Source: Apostichopus japonicus (taxonomy: Eukaryota; Echinodermata; Holothuroidea; Aspidochirotida; Stichopodidae). Taken from it: a stretch of DNA of 64,000 nucleotides. Shown here one piece after another: positions 13,337 to 26,526 of this stretch (position 1 is its first letter; each line of letters begins with the position of its first letter). Where the stretch lies: the NCBI RefSeq assembly GCF_037975245.1, contig NC_092567.1, positions 4,472,214 through 4,536,213 of the forward strand. Direction: 5' to 3'. The translations under genes were made by a program, and so were the position numbers. A model generated the notes under the pieces. That model was not told where the DNA came from. It did not search any database and was given only the letters and a program-made list of their open reading frames with translations.

Positions 13337-16300
13337 TTGGGTTTGATTCTCCGTTAATCTCACAAACAAGTTTAAAAGATGCAGTAAAATAAACACTTGA
13401 AGAACATTTTAAAAACGAAGATTAAAAACAGAGAGCATACAATTGTATTTAATGTTTACTTCATGTATAGAACATTATCAGCGTTATTATCTTTTTCGAT
13501 CTTGATAAATTATGTAAGCTCACGTGATCGTATTGTCTTAAAAGATATGGCATGATTTAGGATGATAATAACAACGGAAGGTAAATGAAGACGATAAAAT
13601 ATCAACAAGAGTCCAACGGTCACTATTGTTCCTTGATTAGTGGAATATTAAAGTATTTTACGTCATCACCCAATACGGTATCATAATATTTATGCCCACA
13701 TGTACCAGCTATTAACCAACAACTGTATTCCAAGTTTGGATACAATCTGATGTACTTGAAGGTTGTGGAGTTATTGCAATATACAATGTTGGCCCTTCCC
13801 AAACATTGGGCCAAGTAAACCTTTGCGCTCAAATGGTCCCAAACTGTTGGGGCCAACGAGTTTGGGTCGAAAAGTGCATAACCTCATTAATATTCATAAA
13901 TTCAGCGCTAACAAATAGGGGACACCTTCTTACTAAAATACATCTACATTTAGCAAGTATGACAGAATATCTGTTGTTGAGTTATCGCGGACCCAAGAAA
14001 GCGTCACAGAAGCACACATAGAACACGCACACGATATCACCATCGCATAGGTTCCTTTTGCCTTCGACAAGGAATCAAAAATGGGGGGGGGGGCGGCGGG
14101 GAGGGGGGAGTTTAACTTTCTTTATTGAATTGATATGTACTAAGCTATGGGTATTGTCATTGTCACATACCCTAAAACAAAGTTGGGATGTTTTTCAATC
14201 CAAAGTCAAACCAAGGAAGTAAAAACATGAAAAAACAACATTTTGCTGTCAGTGACATCACACTTGACATCACCTGACATCACACCTGCTATGACAGCAC
14301 ACCTTTTTGGTTCAAGTTCACTTTTGGTACAAACTTGTTAAGGTTATCGACGTTACAGTCTCTTTTGAGTTAAAACGTAAAGGACACTTCAACAGACAGT
14401 TTTCAAAATGTAGCAAAAATTTAAAGTAAGCAAATGAAAAATAACAATATGAATTCCATTAAAATCGCCAACAATAATTGAAACATGTCTATCTGATTAA
14501 TTTCTGTAGTAATGTTATAAATCTTATATTGACGTCATTTAATCATACCTGGAGAGATTTAACTAGCTACGCATGATAAAAGCGCTCTTAACTTGACTGT
14601 TATTTTCGAAGGGTAAGCGTAAACACTAAATATAAACTTGTGTATGTTTGTTTGTCGGTGAACTATTTTGAGCGTTCATGTTATATTCTCCATGCGCTGA
14701 TGGGATAATTTAATACAACAAATAGGATATTCCGTAAAATTGATAATAAACTAAATTATTAAAATGATGATTTGAAACAAACAGAATATATCAATTGAAA
14801 CAATTATAAAGCGAAGCTTAAAATAATAATAATACAATAATAAAATGAAAATATTGATAGATGAAGTTATTGAAGTCTCAGTTACGTAATATACAGAATA
14901 TACATTTGTTATTTTTAATCATATGATATGACGTCATATTATTGTCGTCATGTTGAGAACGATAATTCATAGGAACAGAAAGAAATGAAGAAACGCTGAC
15001 TTAGAATAAACAGGTCACAGATATTAATTAATATCACCTCTAAGTTCTTGTAGTTCGCTTTTAATAACACAATGGTATTGTAGATAACCAATGAATGTCA
15101 TGTAGTCTTAACATTGACACAATTAATGTGGCTCTACTCTTGTTAGATTTAAGACATTACGTAACCGATACGTCATAGTTTACATCAACATTTAGTAGAA
15201 GGAAGAACGAAGAAAAAGTGTAATCATGCACTCTAAGTTACCGAGTGTATGTGGATACAGTATGTAGAGATTTAAACCAGAGCATTTCAAACATGTCTGC
15301 GTATAGTACTGAGTAGTGGAGTGTTTTTGTGGGGGTAGAGGGGGGGGGGTGGAAGGGAGAGAAATGGGTCTGGAATTGGGATGAATCATAGCATTCCATA
15401 CAATTGGACCAATGAAGGATGCTATACCCTGCACACGAGGAGTGCGTGGATGGCGAGAGCAGGTCCAGCAATATCTGATCAGGGATACACGAGTAGGTGA
15501 ACAAACCTTTCTCTTCGTGTATGCAAGTAACGGCGACTTTGCTACATATTAGGAAACAATACAATTATAAAAAATTACTGCACATTACCGTGTAATTCTC
15601 ATTCTACAAATAAGAATTCTGGTGGTGGTGCAAAGAACTACTTTAACATCTACTTGGTCACCAATGTGATGGGTACGTCATCTAACCCCTCCAACACCCC
15701 CACCCCACCCGCCTCTTCACCTACACACAAAGAGTAAGATTGGGATTGTGCTTTTTTCCCTCTCTCAATAGTTGACATCCAAGAAAATAAAGTCTCCTAT
15801 ACTGATGACGTCGTGGTTGATGGATGACGTCATTAGAAGCTTGTTTGGCTCTTATTATTTTGAATTTGGCTTGAAGGGAAACGAATTTAGAGTTAGAAAA
15901 GATAAATATATATGTACAGTAATGTGGGTAATAAATCGTAAGAAATGACTAGTTGTACATTTTACAATAAAATACTAAGTAGCCTGTATGATCATGTAAG
16001 ATATAGAATCTTTGATGGAGTTCTTAACAGTTTACAAACCCAATCTCTTGATAGAATGGAAAAGGAATCCACTAAACACCACATCCCTTCTCCGAAAAGT
16101 AAAATAAACGCTAGCAACGAAATTCAAATTATGTATGCTACCTGTGGTAAATCCGCCTTATGCTGGGTGGGTAATACATCTTAATTAATAGTGGACGAGT
16201 TTTTCATAATTAATCATTCTTTTTAAGATGTACTTCTCTATTATCGTTTTGTTTTAAATGTCATCGAGTTCAATTCAAGAGACATAAATAGTAAATTTGT

Positions 16301-17167
16301 TGATTGTTTCTTCGACTTGGTAATCAGTGACGTCACCATACTATTTCAGTTGGTGGCGAAGATGATCTATGACTCTTAATAAGAGATATATAGTGTACAG
16401 TGAACTCATTACGAGCTTAGATATACATCAGAATAAGAAATGGTCACAGGATAACATTTTTGTCCTCATCACCTACCCATCTAGTCCCCCGAACGACAGC
16501 AATGTTAACAAAACCTAACAAATTACATTTGTACACTTTAGCGCACAAAACTAATTATAGTTGAACATGTAGTATATTAAAGGATGGCTTTAAGCACAAC
16601 ATTAACATTGTTATGTTGTAGACCACTGGCTTTCAGTCTGGGTTGCTTTTACTATAACATTTTGAGACATGCTACTTTAGGCAGCTGATTTGATCAGTAC
16701 AGGTAACTGGACTATATAATATAATATAATACGGAGACAGTTATGTCAGTTCATCAAACACAACACAAAACACAATGGGATGAGAGACTTTTATGTCCTC
16801 AAATAACATGTTAACATTGAAGTACAAATTCTAAACGGACAAATGATGATGAAAATCATCTAAATATGCTCTGGTGTAAGAACAAAACTACAAAACTTGA
16901 TTTTGTTGAGTTATTCAAATGTATAAATCACATTATTGACATGAATATTTAGGCTTGTAGTAAGGGGCTGACATAATCAGCAATTTAGCATTAAAGGAGT
17001 TGTCCAGACATTTATCTTACCAAATCAGAAAAGCTGAAGAAACATTAATAACACTCCTTTTTTGTACTTTAACATTTAAAGACTGAAATACCGAATAAAG
17101 TAATCCTTTAAACAAAATGTAAATTGAACAGTAATCTTTCAAATTTTACTGATTTTTTGGATGTGTA
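13337..17167. other. Non-coding, rich in TGACGTCA palindromes
   Basis: No gene is supported. Perfect TGACGTCA sites lie at 14530, 14929, 15825 and 16328, and a short TGACATCAC tandem at about 14250-14310. A G-rich run is at about 14083-14110 and a CT/CA-rich patch at about 15680-15730. A 108-codon minus-strand frame (15238-15564) is not recognised. Confidence 0.45.
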
Positions 17168-17502
17168 TTTATTAATATTATTTTACAAATTAATATCTCT
17201 ACAAGATCCATTCACAATGAATGTAAAAGTTACAGTGTTTACGAAGTCACCATGCCATTGTCTTGAGAATATAAGCATTTGATGACGTCACAATCACACT
17301 GGACTAGTTACATGTGTATTGTATTGGAGCTCTATCTGGCACTGTTTGTAGTATTTGGAAGATATTAACAGTTTACAACCTAAACTCTTCCTTAGATCCT
17401 TCCTCACTGAAATTACTGCCATCGTTTTGAGGATTGAGTGAATGACGTCACAGTCCTGCTGATGATTGGCATCGCCAGATGAACATACATCTTGCATTGA
17501 GC
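17168..17502 (-). other. Probable 3'UTR exon and poly-A signal
   Basis: On the minus strand an ACATTACAG acceptor-like site ends just above 17502, and AATAAA lies at 17168-17173. Placed after the stop-containing exon at 17974-18038, this would be the last, untranslated exon of a minus-strand gene. The segment also carries an open frame of 67 codons, but no family is recognised. Two perfect TGACGTCA palindromes (17283 and 17443) lie inside it. The link to the upstream exons is inferred from strand and order only. Confidence 0.3.
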
Positions 17503-17973
17503 TGTAATGTAAAAATAAAATGAAATATATTAGTTAATATTGTTATCATATTAAATTATTAGTAGAATAATGGGGAAGTGATACCTAATGAACCCCCTCC
17601 CCCCCAAAAAAGCGTCAGCAATACCATAACATAACAATTAATTTTACACACCAGCTTAACAAAACACCGTGACACGGGAAACAAGCGAACAATGTTTCTG
17701 ATAATGGAAGTAACTTATCACTCATTTCAATACATTTAATCAGGGATCAGCTTTGTTCATGAAATATATAATAAAACCAATTATAGTTGAAGCATATAAT
17801 ATTAGTCACCAGATAAGATTGGAAAATTACAGATATAGGAATAAGAAATGTGGTTAATGATGGAGATTAATATTAATATATTAAGATTTTACAACTAAAG
17901 GTAGCAGACAATCACTGTTAACAAATACAATTATAAATAATAAGGTAGAGAGTATTCAGCTGTATTGACTTAC

Positions 17974-18038
17974 AATTACTTGAACCTTGCCTAGTTGAAG
18001 TTTGCCAGGCTTTCCTGATAACTCATCTCATGGAATCC
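17974..18038 (-). CDS. Candidate last coding exon of a minus-strand gene
   Basis: The exon is framed by a strong pyrimidine-rich acceptor (CCTCTTGTTTAG) and a consensus GTAAGT donor. Read in phase 0 it encodes GFHEMSYQESLANFN and then a TAG stop, so the donor would sit in the 3'UTR, 24 nt past the stop. Phase 0 matches the exit phase of the candidate exon at 23151-23186. No domain is visible in so short a segment. Stops exist in all frames, so this can only be a terminal coding exon or non-coding sequence. Confidence 0.35.
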
Positions 18039-19379
18039 CTAAACAAGAGGAAAAATATAAGTAATGAATATGTATAAGATAACACAGAAACAAAGACAAT
18101 GCAGTATATAGTTAAATGTTGTAAATCATCATATGCATCCATATTTAAAAGTGTTATTTCAGATAAATCGAGTCATGTAACATAAAACTTCATGTTTCAA
18201 ATGTCTTGGAACTTGTTGTCCTGTTCATTATTATTATTTCAATTATTATTTTAGGGATTCCTAACGAGTACGAATATTGTAGTACTGAACATGATATACA
18301 CATGAAAGCTTAATCCATGAAACCATGGTCACCTATGATGTGGTCGCTCTGATTCCATGCTCGAAAGGATTTGTGAAGATTGAATTCTATAAAAATGTTC
18401 TACTATTTGCTTGAAATATTCCAAATAAGTATATAAATAACAAAATGAATAGCATATGTCAACACATATTGACTCATAGCACGAGGATAATTTCCTTTCC
18501 CAGTCTATAAAAAAAGTTTATGTGTAAAACAGGATTACTGTACAAGAATCAGTTCACTCATCTCCACACCCCCATCCTCTTCCCTGCCGGTAACCATCAA
18601 ATGACCTATTCAGGGAATTTCCCCTTGATATCACGATGAATCAATCAATGCAACCCAATGTGCTATCTCACATCGGCGCGATGCATGGAAATGTTCCGTC
18701 CTGTTTATAAGCTGATCCCGTCTAGCTGAGTAGCCATTTTCAATTAAATTGCAAAGTTTAACATTCTCATCATTATGGAAGTTCGACAATTCCTTCAAAT
18801 ATTAATGTAATCGTTACAGAAACATATCCAAGTCACTCAGCTCTCATTATGTGCTTTTCTTAAGAATTCACAAATGTAGGAGACACATCAAATTGGACAT
18901 TGACTCACGTGATCATGCAATAGCAAGGTGAGAGTTCAAGATATGGTGAAGGGGCAGCATTCTTAGGGTGTTAACATGAACAGTTTACTCCATTCTGAAG
19001 GTAAACTGATCCATAAACGTGGTTTATATATTCCCAACTGGACCAATCCCTCTCCCTTCTTCCTCTAGAACTTTGAAACCAATCGTAACATTTTGTGTAA
19101 AAGTTAAGTAAAATGTTGGGTAGGCCGTGTCACTATATGACGTTCCTTTAATAAGAAAACTCCCTGAATTGTTCGTCATTGACATATAAGGGGATACTTA
19201 GTTTAGTTGGTTCTCGTGACCATGATAAACAGGGTTCTGCTTTATGTTTTGTTTTGATGGAACTTGTGTTATCATTAGATTATTTTATCTTCACTGGAAA
19301 GCGATAGCAGTTTAGGGTTAATTATAAATGGCTATTATAGTGCGAAATACTATTAACAGTTTAAGTGTTAAATGCGAAA

Positions 19380-20010
19380 GACAGAGTCAAGGGCGGCGGA
19401 AGAATTTTGGGGCACCGACATCAAAGGGCACTTTGCAGAAATTCGATTGGACTGATGCAGCCTTATATTTAGTACCCTTTATAACTCTTATTGTATTATC
19501 TTATTTGCGTATACACATCACTCCATCAACGCCCCCCCCCCCCCCAAGAAAAATATGCATACTAGCACTGCAATATCCAATGTGCAAATTGGAAACAAGG
19601 AACAAAATGAGGTGAAATCATGTTAGATGCTAATGTAGAAATCTTCCGAATTAGAGTTTATTTCTTGTTAATATCTTAAAAAAAAAAAAATTCCATTCGA
19701 AATAGCTTTGAGTTTGACCCACAGAAAAAGTCAGGGGCGTAGCCAGGATTTGTAAAGTTGTATGCACGACTCTCTGAGCGGAGCGCCACCATCGGCTGGC
19801 GCGGAGGGCACAAGAAAATTTTTGGTTTTACAATGCCCTCAGATGGCCGGAAACGGCCCTTCCCGAGTGTTCATTCTGGTTCCCTGGCCTCTTGCTGACT
19901 TGAGACACCTCAATTTTTATGTAGAAAAAGAGCAAATTTTAACCTGAGGAAAAGTGGTGGGGGGGGGGGGGGGGCACGTGCCCCCTGGTTCCGCCGCCCT
20001 TGGACAGAGT
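19380..20010. mobile_element. Non-autonomous hAT-like transposon with 8-bp TSD
   Basis: The element proper is 19388-20002 (615 bp). Its ends are a perfect 14-bp inverted repeat, CAAGGGCGGCGGAA and TTCCGCCGCCCTTG. Directly outside both ends is the same 8-mer, GACAGAGT (19380-19387 and 20003-20010), an exact target-site duplication. An 8-bp duplication is typical of the hAT superfamily. No transposase frame is present. The interior holds a C-run, a G-run and a nested copy of the GGCGTAGCC family (from 19732). The intact duplication implies a fairly recent insertion. Confidence 0.88.
19732..19880 (-). mobile_element. GGCGTAGCC-family repeat, partial copy nested in the hAT-like element
   Basis: It begins CAGGGGCGTAGCCAGGA and continues with GAGCGGAGCGCCACCATCGG and then AGATGGCCGGAAA, the reverse-complement order of the core seen in copy A. 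The far end is lost in the surrounding element, so it is a partial copy. Confidence 0.65.
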
Positions 20011-20513
20011 CTTTCTTGCTGGCGTTACGTTATTTTCCAAAACGATAATTTAATCAACCAGTATAAATAACCGTCCCAATAACACCAGGTAAGAGATGAG
20101 CGGTGGAAGGGGAATGGAGGTGGGGTGGGGGGGGAGGGGCGGACTCAGACCGATGTTCAGGGTGCTGAAAGCGCTACCATGTGAATGTTCCTACTCTCAC
20201 GGTCACGAGCTCGTTTAATACACATGGTCTGTAGTTTTGTTGGACCCGGAGACATATTGCCTACGAAGCCTTCAATACTCCTGAAATTAAGTTTGAAAAG
20301 TATATGATGCATCCTGGGACCCCAATGCGAAAATATACACAACTATAGCGATAGAAAATCACTGTTCCGAAAAATATTTCGCGATCATATGATAAACTCC
20401 TGTTCCCTTCCCGTATCATCCGGGCATCCTTGGTTACCATGATACCATTGTCTAGGAACATGTTAGATTGCTGGTAGTAGCAGTAAGACTTGATCTCGTT
20501 TTGTTTTTTTCAG

Positions 20514-20567
20514 AGAGATGGGATGGGAGAGATTGGAGAGATTGGAGAAATTGAAGAGATAGTAATA
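20514..20567 (+). CDS. Weak candidate exon with a 9-bp repeat
   Basis: A TTTTTTTCAG acceptor precedes 54 bp open in one frame, ending at a GTGAGT donor-like site. The product would be a Gly-Glu-Ile repeat (GEIGEIGEIEEI) caused by a GAGATTGGA tandem. The repeat alone could explain the open frame. No domain or partner exon was found. Confidence 0.15.
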
Positions 20568-23150
20568 GTGAGTGAAGAAGAGACAAAGATTTTGTTGGTT
20601 TGGACAAAGAAGATCAAAATGAAAACCCTGTCAAAACAAGAAACTGAAAGCCAGATTACTTTCTTACAAGTCCGGAACGATGAACGAGATATAAAGATAC
20701 TTCGAAGCTGTAACACATTGTAGAAAATACGAACTGAAAACACTTTTTGTGTCACGTGATGCAAGTTATTGACAGATATATGTTTTACATGCTCATTTTT
20801 CGCTCTATTGTTTTGACTTTACAATGGACGAGAATCCAGTGTTAACCATTTGAGTCGCATAATTAATCGAAATGAACGTCTCGTAAAACACAAGTAACCT
20901 ACTTTTTATTTATTACTATATTGTTAGTTTCTCTGTACAGTATCAGTATAGCGTTTCTTAATTCAAAATGATAGTTAATCTGAACGTTGAAGGGTGAAAC
21001 TGACCGCTGTTCATTTATAAAAGTATTGTTAACGTTTTGACGGTTTAATGTTCGACATCCAAGGGCAATTTGCTTCCTTTACCCATTAAGATGAAAATAG
21101 CTATAGATCGAGGTAATTAATTAATATTTTTCCTGTATCTCCATGGTTACACCTTGCAGTTTTGTCCAATATTTCTACAGATCCCATATATCAAGATGTA
21201 TTACAACGATTCTACTATGAGTGACTTCTTTCACTTTGCCGAAGAAAGTTGGTGGACAAAGGATGGGGTGGGGTTAATTTAAACTATATAACTTTGGGTA
21301 ACAAACTCTAGTTTTAAACAACTAAGTCGGACGAATCCTCCCTTCCTCCCACCGCCTTGAAACAATGGAACTACGAGACGCTAGTTTTCTGCCTTTCAGG
21401 AGAAATACTTCATCACGTCAACTCATCCGTCGCCTGCATGGTGAGTACACACACAATTTCCCTTATTACAATGTATATACAATGCTAATGTAGCATTAAT
21501 ACACCTTAGCGGCACTTGTACTGTAACGTCGTATTTGCAAATAATTAAAATGAGCCCTACGAAGAAAGATAACACGTGCCTTGAAATCAGCTTTTATGTT
21601 CATTCTGAACAAACGTTGACATTATACTAAACGCCCATAAAAACATTATTTATTAACTGGATAAATCAGACATATAATGTAACAAATTGAATTAAAAAGC
21701 AAAATGGAACCTCCTTAGTTGGTGTTATATGTGTCACCTGTTTGTAAATGTGTTTAGGCAACGACATGTTAATGATCAATGTTTTCATTTATTTTTCAAA
21801 ATAAAATTTCATGTAGAGGAAAAAATATGTAAAATTGTAATTCATTGCTAGCTCATTTTGACTACCATTAGAAAGGTTTTGTACAATATTCAGAAATTGG
21901 CTTTCATTTTGCAAAAAAAAAACAGACTAAAAACCACCGTAAAGAAATTAACTGTACCAGGTTGTGCTAATAAATAGTAAATTAATTGAGATATGAACCA
22001 GCGTAAACCATCTCGAAATCTTACTTGAGGCTTTGAACTGACACACATTTGGGAAGTATATTGATCAATAAATGTATTTTTTTAGTTTATGTTGGAAGAG
22101 AGTCAACTCTCATGCACGCAGCTTTATGCAAATCACTATAGTGTCGTTAGCTACATATACGCCATTGCTATCATGTCTTTTATATAAGCGGACCCGAAGT
22201 GGAACTTGATTGATGCACCCCTCCTACATGTAATCCACTCTGTAATGGATTACGGTATGACGTCATCACTCAGTCACTAAAACATCAACCGTTCATTACT
22301 ACTAGTTTCCTTATATGTCATATAACAACAGTTCGCTACCAGATAGTGATTTTATGACACAGTGTATATGCTCTCGTTTCACCATAATTCATGATGCTAT
22401 CACCCAACGGATACCCTCCTAAACCATCCCCAACTCCTCCCCGACCCCAGGGAATGATTTTATTATATTAAAAAATACCGGAATATAGATTTATGGTAGA
22501 TTTGAGTATAGACTTCTACAATTAGCCCTTTGTGTGTAGAGAAAACTGTTACCCTATAAAAGTGAGATTCAAAATGTTTATTTTTTTATCAGTTCCTTTC
22601 ACGGTTAATAAACTGTGAAAACAAAAATCACGGAGAAATTAATGAACAAAAAATTTTCTACAAGAAATTTAAACTATCTTCTTGATACTTTTTGAATTGC
22701 TAACGAATTATGGAATGCACACCAGCAGAATGAAATAAAATAATCATGAAGCATCTACCGGCGGGAGGGGATTGACCGCTTAAAAGTTATTTTCCAATAT
22801 TGTGTGAGGCTTGTAACACACCAGAACACCGGACTAAACTTATTTTAAAGTCTATCCGTTTCTTTGTTTAACATTTCTTTGATTGTGTGTGCGGAAGTAA
22901 GATTGTTTAGGCCTCATCTTAACTTGACATTGAGAACAGTGCTATCACCAGTACGAGGTATAAACTTGTAACTGCCCTATCTGAATTCCCTGTTCGATAC
23001 ACGACAATTATAAATCTTTCCCCCTGATGAGAAACAATATATAATACTCCTTTGTCTTATTTCCTTTTTTCACAATTATAAATACCTCTTTGTCTGTTAT
23101 TAAAATCACCGTTACTAATTAACAGGAACGTTAATCTATATCTCTCTTAC
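20568..23150. other. Otherwise non-coding stretch
   Basis: Apart from the 41-bp candidate exon at 21400, nothing was recognised. A perfect TGACGTCA is at 22258-22265. Confidence 0.4.
21400..21440 (+). CDS. Candidate 41-bp internal exon
   Basis: A good acceptor (TTCTGCCTTTCAG) and a consensus donor (GTGAGT) enclose 41 bp that is open in all three frames, so the phase cannot be fixed. The splice signals are strong but the segment is too short to judge by its product. Confidence 0.22.
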
Positions 23151-23186
23151 CTCTTCTCCTGGAAGATTGCCCAATACGTCACAGGT
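23151..23186 (-). CDS. Candidate 36-bp internal coding exon
   Basis: On the minus strand a TTCCTTTCAG acceptor and a GTAAGAG donor enclose exactly 12 codons, TCDVLGNLPGEE, open in phase 0. The exit phase matches the entry phase of the candidate terminal exon at 17974-18038, about 5.1 kb further along the same strand. Strong splice sites and matching phase support a real small exon. The protein family is unknown. Confidence 0.4.
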
Positions 23187-23440
23187 CTGAAAGGAAGAGA
23201 AATATTATATATCGTGATATTTTGAAATGGAATTTCAGGAAAATGTAATATGGCGAAGCAAAAGATACATAAGTTAGAGTAAGGTATACTCACAAATATC
23301 ACAGTAAACTACTCCTGGCAGGTAAACGCACATATACAAAGTCAATAAAGGAGCCAAACCCGTCAATGAAAAATGCTCGGACTTAATAACATGAGTATGC
23401 ACATCAGCTTTATATGGAAGACATAGTTAGCTTAAAACCC

Positions 23441-23547
23441 GTCATCAAACACTTTGTGACGTAATCAAACACTTTGTGACGTCATTAAAAAACACTGAGT
23501 GACGTCATCAAACACTGTGTGACGTCGTTAAACACTGAGTGACCTCA
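23441..23547. repeat. Tandem array of about 20-bp TGACGTCA-bearing units
   Basis: Five units of 20-23 bp follow the pattern GTCATCAAACACTNTGTGAC. The junction between units creates TGACGTCA or one-base variants: TGACGTAA, TGACGTCA (23477), TGACGTCA (23500), TGACGTCG and TGACCTCA. TGACGTCA is the palindromic cAMP-response element bound by CREB/ATF-type bZIP factors in animals. Whether this array binds anything is unknown. Confidence 0.85.
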
Positions 23548-24743
23548 TAACGATGAATTTCTCACGAGAAGGGAAAAGAGGGCAGAATTCAAAGATAGAC
23601 CCCAGAACATCGTGGATGTATCGATGTCATTGCAAAAATAAAGCAAAATATTGGTTAGCCCACAAAGCATCATATTGGTTACCCCCCCCCCATCCCCATT
23701 CGTCTAATATATTCTGTTTATATCGTTTTGCTGTTCATGTAGATATGACAGTTTGGGAAATGTAGTTGTATGATGAACACATAAAATAAGAGACACAAGG
23801 GGAGAATTAAATAGACTACTGTAGATCTGTTAACATTAAAAGATATCATGAAATATAATAAACCCTGCACAAATTGTTTCTTTTTAAATATACCCTGTAT
23901 GTATATGTTTAATTGGTAGTTTGTACATGCGCACATCATCAGTTTTCTAATATTTGACTCTCTTTGTTCAACGTTAGGCAAGGAACATTACACCAGGAAG
24001 CGACGGTCTATAAATTTAGGAATATTTAGAGTGGGTTTATGTAACCGATACTCCCTGTGTGTCTATTAGACTAGTATACCGCGTGAGCTCGTCATTGCTC
24101 TGTCTCTATATACTAGATGGACTCGGACTTGGTTCGGGTTGCTCATATACTCTATAGAAAGCTGTTCGGACTCGAGAGTACCATACTCGAACCAAGTGGT
24201 CTCGCACTAAGTTCGGAATCAGGACGTAAATGGACTAAACTACATCAGAGGGTTTCTTATACTATATGGTATAGACATATTGAATGGTTCTGATGGAAAG
24301 AGTACTAATAACAATAGATACCATGTGAGGATACAATGCCCTGCATGTTGCATTATATTATCGTAAGCACTTGAATATAATCATGAAGATACAACATTAG
24401 TCAATTTGCCGGGAGGTAATTTGTACAAAATCAACCACATTACTAGGTACTTTGAACACCCCACCCCTCCTCCCACTCCGACCCAGGCTCCTTCGAGATA
24501 CTTTTTTTTAAAATTTTATTTAGCTTTATTCAAAATAAGAAAGAAATACTACAAATATTTTAAAACTAGTATTAGTTCAGATTCCCCGTTGATTTTTTTT
24601 TATATCATAATGCTGCTGCATATTCCTAATAGTGTACATACAGAGGATGGTAAAAAGGACGTTTCTTGAAAATGAAATAAAAACCTTAAATTAAATCTTT
24701 CAGTTAAACTTTTAAGTAGTCACCTCTCCTTTAATTTTCCTAG

Positions 24744-24905
24744 TATGTATATGTATGTATGTGTGTATGTATGTATGTATGTATGTATGTATGTATGTAT
24801 GTATGTATGTATGTATGTATGTATGTATGTATGTATGTATGTATGTATGTATGTATGTATGTATGTATGTATGTATGTATGTATGTATGTATGTATGTAT
24901 GTATG

Positions 24906-24945
<40 letters not shown>
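24744..24945. repeat. (GTAT)n microsatellite followed by (AT)n
   Basis: About 165 bp of nearly pure GTAT repeat runs into about 35 bp of pure AT. Three overlapping plus-strand open frames across it (Met-Tyr-Val-Cys repeats) are by-products of the repeat and not genes. Confidence 0.98.
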
Positions 24946-24947
<2 letters not shown>

Positions 24948-26526
24948 TCTAAATCAATAATGAAATATAATCAATATGGATCCCTCAAATCCCATTACAA
25001 CTCAAACTACTAGAGCCGAGTCACATTAACTGATTGATGTATAGCTGTGTGCAGTGACGTCAGACGAAAAGATTCTAGAGATTTCGCTTTATATGTTTTT
25101 ATCTGTCTGAATATTCTCTATCTTAAAATTAAGAATATATCATTGATTCACAAGACAATAACTTCTATAAGGAGAGCATATAGGGGTCTACATGCAGAGA
25201 AAGAAGGAAAGCAGTAATTAGGAAAAGGACGAAAGTACTTGAGTACGAGCGTGCAAAGGAATACCTTTTATTCATTTTCATTTATTTGTACCAACCTCGC
25301 CACAAGGTGTCTATTGTATATTGTGTATTGTACGATATATACTGTACATCCTGGAGAAATAACTCCTCGTCGTTAGACAATTGCAAATTTATCTTTAAAT
25401 ATAATTGTCGTTACTTCAGTATGGGGACCTAGACCCCCCCCCCCCCCCTCCAATTAGAATCTCTAAGGAAGTTTCATTTCATATTTGATAAATTATTTAA
25501 ACGTAACGAATCAAACCAGAGAAAGTGAGCCATTACGATGATTAGCCAATACGTAGATTGTTATGACCAATTGTCTTTCATTAGGTTCAAGTTTACTGAA
25601 TTTGAATAATGTCCTAAAGTGCAACGTGTGATTAAATGAACTACCACTTCATTAATGCGCACACACCTATCTAAACATTTAGAATTGTACAAGGTTTGGT
25701 TTCGTGTTAAATTAATGATATATATAATACAACAACGGATATGGCTGCTTTAGGAACACATTAATATACTTCCAAATCAGATGAAAGGGTGTTGAAAGAG
25801 AGGAGTAGGGGCAGTTTATAATAAAATATGATCACAAAGGTTCCTAATGTATACTGTGAGTCTGACAAGAAGTGGACACTTGACAACATGTAAGATTGCG
25901 TCCATTTCAAGAATGTCGGGTAAAATGAAGATCATATCCTAGATTAACGCTGTGACCTACCGTGACCTGTATTACATACTTATGTCACATACCTCACTGA
26001 TCTGTAACAGTTAAACAAATCTAATAAAAATCAATATTTTATGTCAATATCTTAAAGTTAGAAAATCACCAAGATTAGTTTGAAGACTCTATATGGCTAT
26101 GCATACTGTATCACTTTCATCCATGTAACCAAACATGTCTTAGCCCGGAGCGACTGCAACGAAATACCTATAGCAATATATACTATATGACTATGTGCTA
26201 TGTCTGCTATACCAGACAGTCGTATCTGTAAATCAGCGTTGTCTGTACTTAAGACAAATCCCTCTTATGACATCGTCAAAGGTGATGTTTCAGATAAAGC
26301 ATTAATAATACCATTTTGGTCGCGAGGGATAATTCTTACATCAATAATGGTGCATCAAAAAAAAAATCAGATTAAAAATCCCCATAATTATAATCTGCAA
26401 CATTTACATCTCTTCCGTTCAGTAACTAATTATTCCTTTGAACGTTTAGATTGGACAATTTCTATTGATTGAAAAGACATGAACTATTCGTATGGAACAC
26501 CCACTGTATCCTGCATTTAATGTATT
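24946..26526. other. Non-coding stretch
   Basis: A poly-C run lies at about 25434-25448 and TGACGTCA at 25055-25062. An open frame of 90 codons at 26200-26472 is not recognised. Confidence 0.4.

Noticed and set aside
15238-15564. 108-codon minus-strand frame
   Set aside because: It includes a Pro/Thr-rich part from a C-run and no recognised motif; no supporting splice structure.
24745-24960. Three overlapping open frames with Met-Tyr-Val-Cys repeats
   Set aside because: They are translations of a (GTAT)n microsatellite.
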